Below are positions 32,788 through 40,555 of a DNA stretch of 59,861 nt, in pieces; positions within the stretch are counted from its first letter, which is position 1, and the number at the start of each line of letters is the position of its first letter. The stretch comes from Spirochaetes bacterium ADurb.Bin215. Lineage in GTDB: Bacteria; Spirochaetota; Spirochaetia; Treponematales; Treponemataceae. The translations under genes were made by a program, and so were the position numbers. Location: contig MWCL01000008.1 of the NCBI GenBank assembly GCA_002070025.1, forward strand, positions 1-59,861, written 5' to 3'. Below the pieces are notes generated by a model, which worked only from the letters and a program-made list of their open reading frames with translations, was not told the origin of the DNA and made no database searches.

Positions 32788-34509
32788 ATGAATACCGAGA
32801 CAAAACCGATCCTTGCCTTTTCCGCCTTTTCGTTCAAATACACCGCCCAAAAAGAGGCGACCCTCCACGACATAACCCTGAACATATTTCCGGGTGAAAA
32901 AATCCTCATCGTCGGTCCTTCCGGATCCGGAAAATCTACCCTGGGAAACTGCATCAACGGACTCGTTCCCAATGCCTTTCCCGGAACGGTGTCCGGCCGG
33001 TTCGAAATAGGCGGAGAAACGGCGGAAGGGAAAAGCATTTTTGACCTGTCTGCCCTGGTGGGAACCGTGCTTCAGGATCCTGACGGCCAGTTCGTCGCAC
33101 TGAACGCCGGAGAAGACATAGCTTTCGCGCTGGAAAATGAATGTGTTCCGCAGAACGAGATGGTGCCCCGTGTTGCGGATCTGGCCCGGCTTGTCGCGAT
33201 GGAACCGCATCTGGACAAATCACCGCAGGATCTTTCCGGCGGACAAAAACAGCGAATTACCCTGGCCGGCGTGCTCACGAACGACGCCCCGATACTTCTT
33301 TTTGACGAACCCCTCGCAAACCTTGATCCGGCAACGGGAAAACAGGCGATGGAACTCATAGACGACCTGTATAAAACAACCGGTAAAACGATCATCATCA
33401 TCGAGCATCGCCTTGAAGACGTGCTCCACCGCCCGGTAGACCGGATTGTGGTGCTCGAAAACGGCAGAATAACCGCGGATCTGCCGCCTGCGGACATTCT
33501 GTCCCGGCCAATTCTGTCCCGGGCCGGTATCCGCGAACCGCTCTACCTGGCCGCACTCCGGTATGCCGGTGAACCGCCCGCTCCCGAAAAACATCCCCAG
33601 CAGGTGGAAACCGTCGCCTTTTCACCGGCGAAACTTGCCGCCTGGGATGCGGCCCAACCGGAAGAAGCGCACCAGACACGGGGAAAACCGATTCTTGCAC
33701 TTGATACGCTTTCTTTCTCCTGGGACACCGCCGGAACCGCACCGCCGGTTCTGGACCGGGTATCGCTTACCCTGCACGCGGGAGAACGCGTCAGTCTTGT
33801 GGGAAAAAACGGCGCAGGAAAATCCACCCTGGCAAAAATCGTCTGCGGTTTTGAAACACCGTCGTCGGGGTCCCTTTACTTTGACGGCGAAGATCTCTCC
33901 CGGCTTTCCATCAAGGAACGTGCCGGCAAGATCGGCTATGTAATGCAAAACCCCAACCAGATGATTTCTCATCCCATGATTTTTGACGAAGTTGCCTTCG
34001 GCTTGAGAAACCGGGGTGTTCCCGCTCAGGAAGCGGAACAACGCGTACATGAGGCGCTCGAAACCTGCGGATTGTTTCCGTTCCGGAACTGGCCGATCAG
34101 CGCGCTCAGCTTTGGCCAAAAAAAGCGGGTCACCATCGCGTCAATTCTTGTTCTCAATCCCGAACTCATCATTCTGGACGAGCCGACCGCCGGACAGGAT
34201 TTCCGACATTACACGGATATAATGGATTTTTTGGAATCGCTGAACAGCACCACCGGGCTTTCCCTGCTCATGATTACCCACGACATGCATTTAATGCTTG
34301 AATATACGACCCGCGCAATGGTGCTTTCCGACGGAAAACTCATTGCGGATGATACACCGGCAAAAATATTGACCAATGACGACATTATTGAACAGGCGAG
34401 CCTGAAACGAACCTCGCTCTATGACCTCGCGCTCCGGGCCGGCCTTTCCCATCCCGACGGCTTTGTACAGCGGTTTATAGAATACGACCGCAAGGAGCGC
34501 CGTCGATGA
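32788..34509 (+). CDS. ECF transporter ATPase, two fused ABC domains
   Basis: A 573-residue protein with two complete ABC ATPase domains. The first has Walker A GPSGSGKST, signature LSGGQKQR and Walker B ILLFDEPLAN. The second has Walker A GKNGAGKST, signature-like SFGQKKRV and Walker B LIILDEPTAG. It replaces separate EcfA1/EcfA2 subunits and powers import with the S and T components. It overlaps ecfT by 4 bp (ATGA). Confidence 0.95.
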   Translation: MNTETKPILAFSAFSFKYTAQKEATLHDITLNIFPGEKILIVGPSGSGKSTLGNCINGLVPNAFPGTVSGRFEIGGETAEGKSIFDLSALVGTVLQDPDGQFVALNAGEDIAFALENECVPQNEMVPRVADLARLVAMEPHLDKSPQDLSGGQKQRITLAGVLTNDAPILLFDEPLANLDPATGKQAMELIDDLYKTTGKTIIIIEHRLEDVLHRPVDRIVVLENGRITADLPPADILSRPILSRAGIREPLYLAALRYAGEPPAPEKHPQQVETVAFSPAKLAAWDAAQPEEAHQTRGKPILALDTLSFSWDTAGTAPPVLDRVSLTLHAGERVSLVGKNGAGKSTLAKIVCGFETPSSGSLYFDGEDLSRLSIKERAGKIGYVMQNPNQMISHPMIFDEVAFGLRNRGVPAQEAEQRVHEALETCGLFPFRNWPISALSFGQKKRVTIASILVLNPELIILDEPTAGQDFRHYTDIMDFLESLNSTTGLSLLMITHDMHLMLEYTTRAMVLSDGKLIADDTPAKILTNDDIIEQASLKRTSLYDLALRAGLSHPDGFVQRFIEYDRKERRR

Positions 34510-35342
34510 GTTCCTTCATGCTTGCTTACATTCCCCGGAAAACCCCGCTCCATGCCCTCTGCGGTACCACGAAGTTTGTGTTTTTCATCCTCTGGTCCGT
34601 GCTCGCCATGATAACGTACGACACCCGCATCATGCTCATAATGGCCGCGGTCTCCGCCGTGGTTTTCGTAGTGTCCCGCACGAGATTTTCCGAGATCAGT
34701 TTCATTGTAAAATTTCTTGTCGTGTTCATGATGGTGAATCTCGTCACCATCTACCTGTTTGAACCCGAACAGGGAGTGCTTGTCTATGGAACGAGAACCG
34801 TTCTCGCGGAAGGATTCGGCAGATACACCCTTACTGCCGAGCAACTGTTCTATGAATTCAACGTGCTACTCAAATACAACATGGTGGTACCGGTCGCCAT
34901 AGTACTGATTGTAACCACCCAGCCGAGCGAATTCGCTTCGTCGCTGAACCGCATCGGCGTTCCCTACACGGTTGCCTACGCAGTGAGCCTGACGCTCCGG
35001 TACATTCCGGATATCCAGCGGGACTTCCGCGACATTTCCCGGGCCCAACAGGCGCGGGGCGTGGAACTTTCCCGTAAAAACTCATTCCGCAAGCGGCTCA
35101 AGGGCGCGGCCGCGATTCTGCTTCCGCTCATCTTCTCGTCCCTTGCCCGCATCGACACGATTAGCCAGGCAATGGAACTCCGCGGTTTCGGCAAACACCG
35201 GAAGCGTACCTGGTACTCCGGCAAACCCTTTACCCGCACCGATGCCGCAGTTGTCTGCATCGGGGTGCTTTTCTTTGCCTTCGGCGCGTGGTTCACCTTC
35301 CGGGACGGAAACCGCTTCTACAATCCGTTTACCGGCCGGTAA
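34506..35342 (+). CDS. ECF transporter transmembrane subunit EcfT
   Basis: A 278-residue membrane protein with an N-terminal bundle of segments and the EcfT coupling helices containing Ala-Arg-Gly-type motifs (RAQQARGVEL and AMELRGFG), which contact the two ATPase domains. It completes a group I (dedicated) ECF cassette. Its end overlaps the convergent tcdA by 14 bp. Confidence 0.93.
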   Translation: MSSFMLAYIPRKTPLHALCGTTKFVFFILWSVLAMITYDTRIMLIMAAVSAVVFVVSRTRFSEISFIVKFLVVFMMVNLVTIYLFEPEQGVLVYGTRTVLAEGFGRYTLTAEQLFYEFNVLLKYNMVVPVAIVLIVTTQPSEFASSLNRIGVPYTVAYAVSLTLRYIPDIQRDFRDISRAQQARGVELSRKNSFRKRLKGAAAILLPLIFSSLARIDTISQAMELRGFGKHRKRTWYSGKPFTRTDAAVVCIGVLFFAFGAWFTFRDGNRFYNPFTGR

Positions 35343-36021
35343 TGGCCCGTACGGCCGCACCGGCAAGGATGAGACCGGCGGCGGAAGGCACGAAGGAAAC
35401 ACTCCCCGGGACGCGGCCTTCCACCGGAACCGGTTCTTCCCGCGAGTAGAGGACGGAAACCTTCCGGAGGCCCCGGGCGCGGAGCTCGCGGCGCATGACC
35501 CGCGCAAGCGGACACACCGAGGTTTTTTCTATTACCGCAAGTTCAAGCCGGGTCGGATCCAGCTTGTTCCCCATTCCAAGGCAGCTCAACACCGGTACTT
35601 CCGCGGCGCGCGCGTGTTCAATGATGAGGAGTTTTGCGGTTACCGTGTCCACGCAGTCAAGCACATAGGTCCAGGGTGAAAAATCAAAATGAGCGATGGT
35701 CTCTCCGTTCACAAAAACCGGACGGGGTATAACGTTCACGGCGGGATTGATGTCGCGCGCGCGTTCAGCGAACACGTCAACCTTGAGCCGGCCGAGCGTG
35801 CTCCGCAGGGCGATGAGCTGACGGTTCAGGTTCGATTCGGCGACCGTATCGTTATCCACCGCCACAATCGTTCCCACACCGGCGCGCACAAGGGCTTCCG
35901 CCGCGTAAGACCCCACGCCGCCGAGGCCGAACACCGCGACAGTCGCGGCCGCGAGTTTCTCTACCCCGTCCTGCCCGAGAAGGAGCGCGGTTCGGGAAAA
36001 CTGGTCGTCCACCCTACTCAC
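35329..36021 (-). CDS. tcdA: tRNA threonylcarbamoyladenosine dehydratase (TcdA/CsdL)
   Basis: A 230-residue E1-like adenylating enzyme that cyclises t6A37 of tRNA to ct6A. The ATP-binding motif [17 protein letters not shown] is near residue 33, with [13 protein letters not shown] (metal/ATP contact) following and CVDTVTAK further on. The start is GTG, overlapping the end of yjbQ by 8 bp; another in-frame GTG at 36012 is equally possible. Confidence 0.93.
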   Translation of the reverse strand: MSRVDDQFSRTALLLGQDGVEKLAAATVAVFGLGGVGSYAAEALVRAGVGTIVAVDNDTVAESNLNRQLIALRSTLGRLKVDVFAERARDINPAVNVIPRPVFVNGETIAHFDFSPWTYVLDCVDTVTAKLLIIEHARAAEVPVLSCLGMGNKLDPTRLELAVIEKTSVCPLARVMRRELRARGLRKVSVLYSREEPVPVEGRVPGSVSFVPSAAGLILAGAAVRAITGR

Positions 36022-36430
36022 CTATTATTTTAACGAGGACCCTTTTGCGCCGGCCGCCGTCGAATTCACCGTAAAAAATCTGCTCCCAGGGGCCGAAGTG
36101 CAGTTTCCCGCCCGTTATCGCGACGACCACTTCCCGTCCCATGATTTGCCGTTTCATGTGTGCGTCGGCGTTTTCCTCGCCCACGTTGTGGCGGTATGAC
36201 GAAACCGGTTCATGCGGCGCGAGTTTTTCCAGCCAGAGATCAAAGTCCTTGTGGAGCCCGCCTTCGTCATCATTGATAAACACCGACGCGGTAATATGCA
36301 TGGCATTTACCAGACATAAGCCTTCCTGGATCCCGGATTCCCGGACCAGCTCTTCGACCGTCGGAGTTATATTGATAAACTCCCGCATCGTCCGGGTGTT
36401 GAACCAGAGTTCTTTGGTCAAATGCTTCAT
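36014..36430 (-). CDS. YjbQ/UPF0047 family protein
   Basis: A 138-residue small enzyme of the YjbQ family; some members have weak thiamine-phosphate synthase activity, but the physiological role is unclear. Conserved residues are present: [26 protein letters not shown] and [12 protein letters not shown]. Its ATG overlaps the stop of the aminotransferase gene (ATGA), so aminotransferase, yjbQ and tcdA form one operon. Confidence 0.92.
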   Translation of the reverse strand: MKHLTKELWFNTRTMREFINITPTVEELVRESGIQEGLCLVNAMHITASVFINDDEGGLHKDFDLWLEKLAPHEPVSSYRHNVGEENADAHMKRQIMGREVVVAITGGKLHFGPWEQIFYGEFDGGRRKRVLVKIIGE

Positions 36431-37290
36431 GGTGTCCCCCTCAGTTCCGCTTCACGCGCCGAAAGCCAGGCGTCATAATGAGCGGAAAGTTTTTTAAGTT
36501 CGTCAAACACCGGCAGGGTGTGTACGCCGGTTCCTTCCTGGTCAAGAAGCCGGGCCACCGGCACCAGCGTGGTTGAGGTACTGCTCACAAGAAGACCGTA
36601 ACGACCACCGAGGACCTCGTCGAGGCGAAGCGGGGCTTCTTTCCAGGGGCGGCCGGCCGCATCCAGAGACTGCAGAAAGGTCTTTCGGGTAATACCCGAA
36701 AGCACCCGGGACGCCTGCGGGGTATATACCGTATCCGGCGCGTCTTTATCCACAAAAAACACGTTGGTCCGGGTTCCTTCGGTTATTTCACCGGTCCGGT
36801 CCACGAGCAGGGCATCGTAGCAGCCCCGTCTGGACGCCGCCCGGAATGCAACGGTGGAAAGAAGCATGGAAAGGCTTTTTGCTTTGGGAAAGTGCCGCTC
36901 TCCCTCATAGAGAAGACAGTCAACGCCGCTCGTTTTCGCATTCTTTGGCGGGAAAAAGGCCGGTTGCGGAAGGATGTACCAGTCCGCCGGACGACCGTCG
37001 TGGGCAAGCACGACAATCCGGAGATTTGCGTCCACCAGTTCAAGCGAAACGACGAGCATACGGAGCGCGGTGATCAGATCATCACGGTCAAGATCATGCT
37101 CAAACCCGAGAATTTCCGCGGAGGAAAGAAGGCGTTCAACATGATCTTCCGGAAAATAGAGGAGTCCGTTACGGACCTTGAGGACCTCATAACACCCGTA
37201 TCCGTACAGCAAATCGGTATCGTTCAGTGAAAACCGCACGGTTTCTTCGTCAACAAGCCGGCCATTGTGGATTATTTTCGTTTCGTTCAT
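36427..37290 (-). CDS. Class IV PLP-dependent aminotransferase
   Basis: A 287-residue fold-type IV enzyme (branched-chain/D-amino-acid aminotransferase or aminodeoxychorismate lyase group). Motifs: [14 protein letters not shown] near the N-terminus, a Lys in KAKSLSML that aligns with the PLP lysine, and the PLP-binding [12 protein letters not shown]. Which member it is cannot be decided from sequence. The ATG at 37290 follows AAGGA, preferred over an upstream start at 37305. Confidence 0.85.
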   Translation of the reverse strand: MNETKIIHNGRLVDEETVRFSLNDTDLLYGYGCYEVLKVRNGLLYFPEDHVERLLSSAEILGFEHDLDRDDLITALRMLVVSLELVDANLRIVVLAHDGRPADWYILPQPAFFPPKNAKTSGVDCLLYEGERHFPKAKSLSMLLSTVAFRAASRRGCYDALLVDRTGEITEGTRTNVFFVDKDAPDTVYTPQASRVLSGITRKTFLQSLDAAGRPWKEAPLRLDEVLGGRYGLLVSSTSTTLVPVARLLDQEGTGVHTLPVFDELKKLSAHYDAWLSAREAELRGTP

Positions 37291-37320
37291 GGTTCCTTCC
37301 TGCATTCAGGATACCACAGG

Positions 37321-37361
37321 AAAAAACAAGACGCCACTACCGGATACCGGCAGCGGCGTCT
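37321..37361 (-). terminator. Terminator of hcp
   Basis: Minus strand: AGACGCC (plus 37355-37361) pairs with GGCGTCT (37329-37335). An inner CTGCCGG/CCGGTAG stem around TAT gives one long hairpin, followed by TG and a T6 run. It isolates hcp from the downstream aminotransferase gene. Confidence 0.9.
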
Positions 37362-37381
37362 ACAGGAAACGAGGAGGATTC

Positions 37382-38953
37382 TTAGCCGAGGATTTTCTTG
37401 AGGTCCGCTTCCGGCGTTGAAATCGGTGTTACATTCCAGTTGTCAACGAGTACCTTCAGCACGTTCGGCGAAACGAAGGCGGGAAGGGTGGGACCTAAGA
37501 AAATATCCTTGATTCCGAGTGAAAGCAGGGTGAGCAGGACACAAACCGCTTTCTGTTCGTACCAGGAAAGGACGAGGGAAAGCGGGAGTTCATTGACTCC
37601 GCAGTTGAACGCGTCGGCAAGGGCGAGCGCGACCTTGATGGCGCTGTAGGAGTCGTTGCACTGTCCCATGTCCATGATGCGGGGCAATCCACCGATTTCT
37701 CCAAGATCAAGATCGTTGAACCGGTACTTTCCGCAGGCCAGAGTCAGGATAATGGAATCCTTCGGGGTCTGCTTCACGAAATCGGTGTAGTAGTTCCGTC
37801 CGGGCTTCGCGCCGTCGCAGCCGCCAACGAGAAAGAAATGCGAAATGGCGCCGGCTTTAACCGCGTCTACGACCTTCCCCGCGACCGAAAGTACGGTTCC
37901 ATGTCCGAAACCGGTAGTCAGAACATCGCCGCCGTTAATACCGGTCATCTTGCGCTCTTCGGCATACCCGCCAAGCTCTTTGGCTTTTTCGATGACCGCG
38001 GTAAAATCTTTCTTGCCGTCTTTTCCGTCAATGTGCACAAGGCCGGGGAATCCGACAACACTGGTGGTAAACACACGGTCGGAATAACTTGCCTTCGGCG
38101 GCATGATGCAGTTGGTGGTAAAGAGGAAGGCGCCGGGAACCCCGTCGAATTCCTTCTGCTGGTTCTGCCAGGCGGTACCGAAGTTGCCCTTGAGGTGTTT
38201 GTGCTTCTTGAGATCGGGATAGGCGTGACAGGGGAGCATTTCTCCGTGTGTGTACACATCAACGCCCTGTCCTTCAGTTTGCAGGAGCAGCTGCTTGAGA
38301 TCGAGCAGGTCGTGACCGCTCACCACAATGAACGGTCCGGGGGCCACATTGGTGGTTACCTTTGTCGGTTCGGGGGTGCCATAGGCGCCGGTGTTCGCCG
38401 CGTCCAGCAGTTCCATGCAGGCAAGGTTCACCTTGCCGAATTCCATATTGAGATCCAGAAGTTCGGGAACGGTGTGTTCTGCTCCAAGAGCTCGCAGGCC
38501 TTTGTAGAAAAACTCGTTGACCGAGTTGTCGGTCTTGCCGAGCGCTGCCGCGTGGTGGGCATAAGCCGCCATTCCGCGCATACCAAAGAGGAGGAGCGAC
38601 TTGAGACTGCGCGTGTCTTCGTCTCCCGCCTGCCACAACTCATTGAGATCCATTTCGGGATAGGAGCCATACCCGCCCAGATCCGCAACCGCCGTGTCTA
38701 TACGTGCGGCAAGCGCCGAAATCTGCGCATCATCAAAACTCACGTTGGTAATTGCAGTAAAGAGCGCATCGAGAACCAGTTCGTCGGTTTTGGCCGAACG
38801 ACCCTTGTCCTTGACGGCCCGTGACAGGGCAATGAGCTTGCCGGTGAGTCCGTCCTGGAGATTGGCGGTTGATTCCTTTTTTCCGCAGGCGCCGGCAACC
38901 GTACAGGCTTTTCCTCCGGCGGTCTGTTCGCACTGAAAACAAAACATTGACAT
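37382..38953 (-). CDS. hcp: Hybrid cluster protein / hydroxylamine reductase
   Basis: A 523-residue enzyme of the Hcp family (NO or hydroxylamine reduction; protein S-nitrosylase in some bacteria). The N-terminal Cys pattern C-x2-C-x8-C-x5-C (FCFQCEQTAGGKACTVAGAC) is the class I form with a [4Fe-4S] cluster, as in Desulfovibrio, rather than the E. coli [2Fe-2S] form. Hybrid-cluster ligand regions follow (VSGHDLLD, TTNCIMPP, GCDGAKPGRNYYT, TLACGKYRFN). GAGGAGG precedes the ATG. It is monocistronic, with its own promoter/operator and terminator. Confidence 0.96.
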   Translation of the reverse strand: MSMFCFQCEQTAGGKACTVAGACGKKESTANLQDGLTGKLIALSRAVKDKGRSAKTDELVLDALFTAITNVSFDDAQISALAARIDTAVADLGGYGSYPEMDLNELWQAGDEDTRSLKSLLLFGMRGMAAYAHHAAALGKTDNSVNEFFYKGLRALGAEHTVPELLDLNMEFGKVNLACMELLDAANTGAYGTPEPTKVTTNVAPGPFIVVSGHDLLDLKQLLLQTEGQGVDVYTHGEMLPCHAYPDLKKHKHLKGNFGTAWQNQQKEFDGVPGAFLFTTNCIMPPKASYSDRVFTTSVVGFPGLVHIDGKDGKKDFTAVIEKAKELGGYAEERKMTGINGGDVLTTGFGHGTVLSVAGKVVDAVKAGAISHFFLVGGCDGAKPGRNYYTDFVKQTPKDSIILTLACGKYRFNDLDLGEIGGLPRIMDMGQCNDSYSAIKVALALADAFNCGVNELPLSLVLSWYEQKAVCVLLTLLSLGIKDIFLGPTLPAFVSPNVLKVLVDNWNVTPISTPEADLKKILG

Positions 38954-38986
38954 AATTTTTCCTCCTCAGGGTTTCTATCTGTCTGT

Positions 38987-39029
38987 AGTGTATCGATAAT
39001 GACCGGGGCGCAATGTTGCAATTGCAACA
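38987..39029 (-). promoter_or_regulatory. hcp promoter with a Crp/Fnr-type palindrome at -41.5
   Basis: A perfect 16-bp palindrome TGTTGCAATTGCAACA lies at 39014-39029. On the minus strand the -10 box TACACT is at 38987-38992; counting it as -12 to -7 puts the palindrome centre (39021.5) at -41.5, the class II activator position for Crp/Fnr proteins. No good independent -35 is needed. HcpR-type Crp/Fnr regulators are known to control hcp in other anaerobes. Confidence 0.75.
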
Positions 39030-39042
39030 AGACGGTGCGTTT

Positions 39043-39777
39043 TCAGGAGCACACACCAATAGTTAAAAACGATTCGGGGGTCCAAAGTTCACCGGAGAAT
39101 GAACCGAAGAAGCGCGCCCGGGTGAATCCCGCGCTATAGAGATACTCTTCAAGCTGTCGTTTGCGTACCGGCGTCAATTCAACGGAATTTTCTATTTCCA
39201 GCTCCTCTTCCGGGTCGGTAAGAATCGTATCAAAATCGATCCGGCCGTTCGGCTTGAGAAGGGAGTAGTACCGGCTAAAGGTTACTTCCCCGCGTTCAAG
39301 GGTTGGAAGGCCGCGCAGGGCATTGTCGAGAATACGGTCATAATTGATTATCTGAAAAATGAAGACTCCCCCGCCTTCCAGATGCCGTGAAACGCTTTCC
39401 AGAAAAGGTCCGAATTCCGGCAGCTCCAGATGGGGAAGGGTGTTTCCCATACACGTAATAACGGAAAACTCTTCTTCGGGGAACAGCGTGTCCAGATCGG
39501 CCATGCTGGCTTCCAGCAATTCGGTTTTACCCGTATCTACCGGAAAAAGTTTTTTTGCCGCCAGGGAAAGAAGGGCCGGATCGAGGTCGAGACCATACAA
39601 ATGACGAAATTTCCCGCTGAACGCCGAAAGCAGTGCTCCGGTTGCACAACCGATATCAAGATACCGGTCAAAGGGTATCTCGAGGGACATCATTTCCTTT
39701 TCAAGAAATGAAACAACCTGCGCGTCCAGCGGGAAAAGGAGGTCATAATGTTCTGCAATCCTGGTATACATGTCCAT
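39043..39777 (-). CDS. Class I SAM-dependent methyltransferase (paralogue of the gene at 4491)
   Basis: A 244-residue methyltransferase. Motif I is YLDIGCATGALL (about residue 40), motif II GLDLDPALL and motif IV TCMGNTLPHL. The opening RIAEHYDLLFPLD and closing FFGSFSGELWTPESF resemble the first methyltransferase in this window. The substrate is unknown. The second ATG (39777) is chosen because AAGGGA is 8 nt upstream, while the first (39783) is only 2 nt from it. It stops 14 bp before the hcp palindrome. Confidence 0.8.
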   Translation of the reverse strand: MDMYTRIAEHYDLLFPLDAQVVSFLEKEMMSLEIPFDRYLDIGCATGALLSAFSGKFRHLYGLDLDPALLSLAAKKLFPVDTGKTELLEASMADLDTLFPEEEFSVITCMGNTLPHLELPEFGPFLESVSRHLEGGGVFIFQIINYDRILDNALRGLPTLERGEVTFSRYYSLLKPNGRIDFDTILTDPEEELEIENSVELTPVRKRQLEEYLYSAGFTRARFFGSFSGELWTPESFLTIGVCS

Positions 39778-39868
39778 TGGCATCTTCCCTTGTCTTAAAG
39801 AGTAACGGTTCCTGGTGCGGAGTCAATAGCGCCAATTCATTTTTTATGGCATAGTTGGGTACGCATAC

Positions 39869-40555
39869 ATGTTTAAACGATGTTATTCCTGTTTCAGACC
39901 AAAACAACACTGTCTCTGTCCGGAAGTCACCGTTATTGATCCCGGCGTGTCCTTTCTTTTTCTGATGCATCCGAAAGAAGCCTATCAGCAAAAAACCGGG
40001 ACAGGCCGGCTTTGCGCGCTTTCGCTCGTGGAATCTGAAATTCTTGTGGGGATTGATTTTACGACCAATGTACGGCTGCTCGAATTGACCAGCGGCCGGG
40101 AGGGCAGCACTCCCTACGGAGACGGGACAAAGTACTATCCGGTTGTATTGTTTCCGTCGCAACAGGCGTTTACCGCGGCGGATCCCCGGCTCCGAAACGC
40201 TTCGGCAGGGAAAAAACTGCTGATTATCGTTATAGACGCCACCTGGTTTTTCGCGAAGAAAATGTGGAAGCTCTCACGGAGCCTCCACGACCTTCCCTGC
40301 CTTTCCTTTGAAAATGACTATCGATCGCGGTTCATCTTCAAAAAGCAGCCCGCACCAGAGTATCTATCAACAATGGAATCTGTCGGCTACCTCATCCGCG
40401 AGCTCAAAGCGGCGGGTTTGGCCGAGCCCGGGGCGGACGAATCCGCCCTTTTCCGGCTGTTTGATACCATGGTTCGCTTTCAGCTCTCCTGTGAACAAAC
40501 ACGGAACGAAGAACAGGCCCGGGACCTTCACCCGGAACTATTTAAACGACAATGA
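39869..40555 (+). CDS. DTW domain protein (TapT-like tRNA aminocarboxypropyltransferase)
   Basis: A 228-residue protein. An N-terminal zinc-type Cys motif (CYSCFRPKQHCLC) is followed by FLMHPKEA, and the DxTW motif appears as IDATWFFAKKM. The family transfers the 3-amino-3-carboxypropyl group of SAM to uridine (acp3U) in tRNA. No Shine-Dalgarno precedes the ATG; a CATAGT lies 13 nt upstream. Its end overlaps the convergent DUF4139 gene by 18 bp. Confidence 0.88.
   Translation: MFKRCYSCFRPKQHCLCPEVTVIDPGVSFLFLMHPKEAYQQKTGTGRLCALSLVESEILVGIDFTTNVRLLELTSGREGSTPYGDGTKYYPVVLFPSQQAFTAADPRLRNASAGKKLLIIVIDATWFFAKKMWKLSRSLHDLPCLSFENDYRSRFIFKKQPAPEYLSTMESVGYLIRELKAAGLAEPGADESALFRLFDTMVRFQLSCEQTRNEEQARDLHPELFKRQ

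Noticed and set aside
37838-38824. 328-codon open frame antisense to hcp
   Set aside because: A shadow of the strongly biased hcp codons; Hcp motifs and cluster ligands are on the minus strand.
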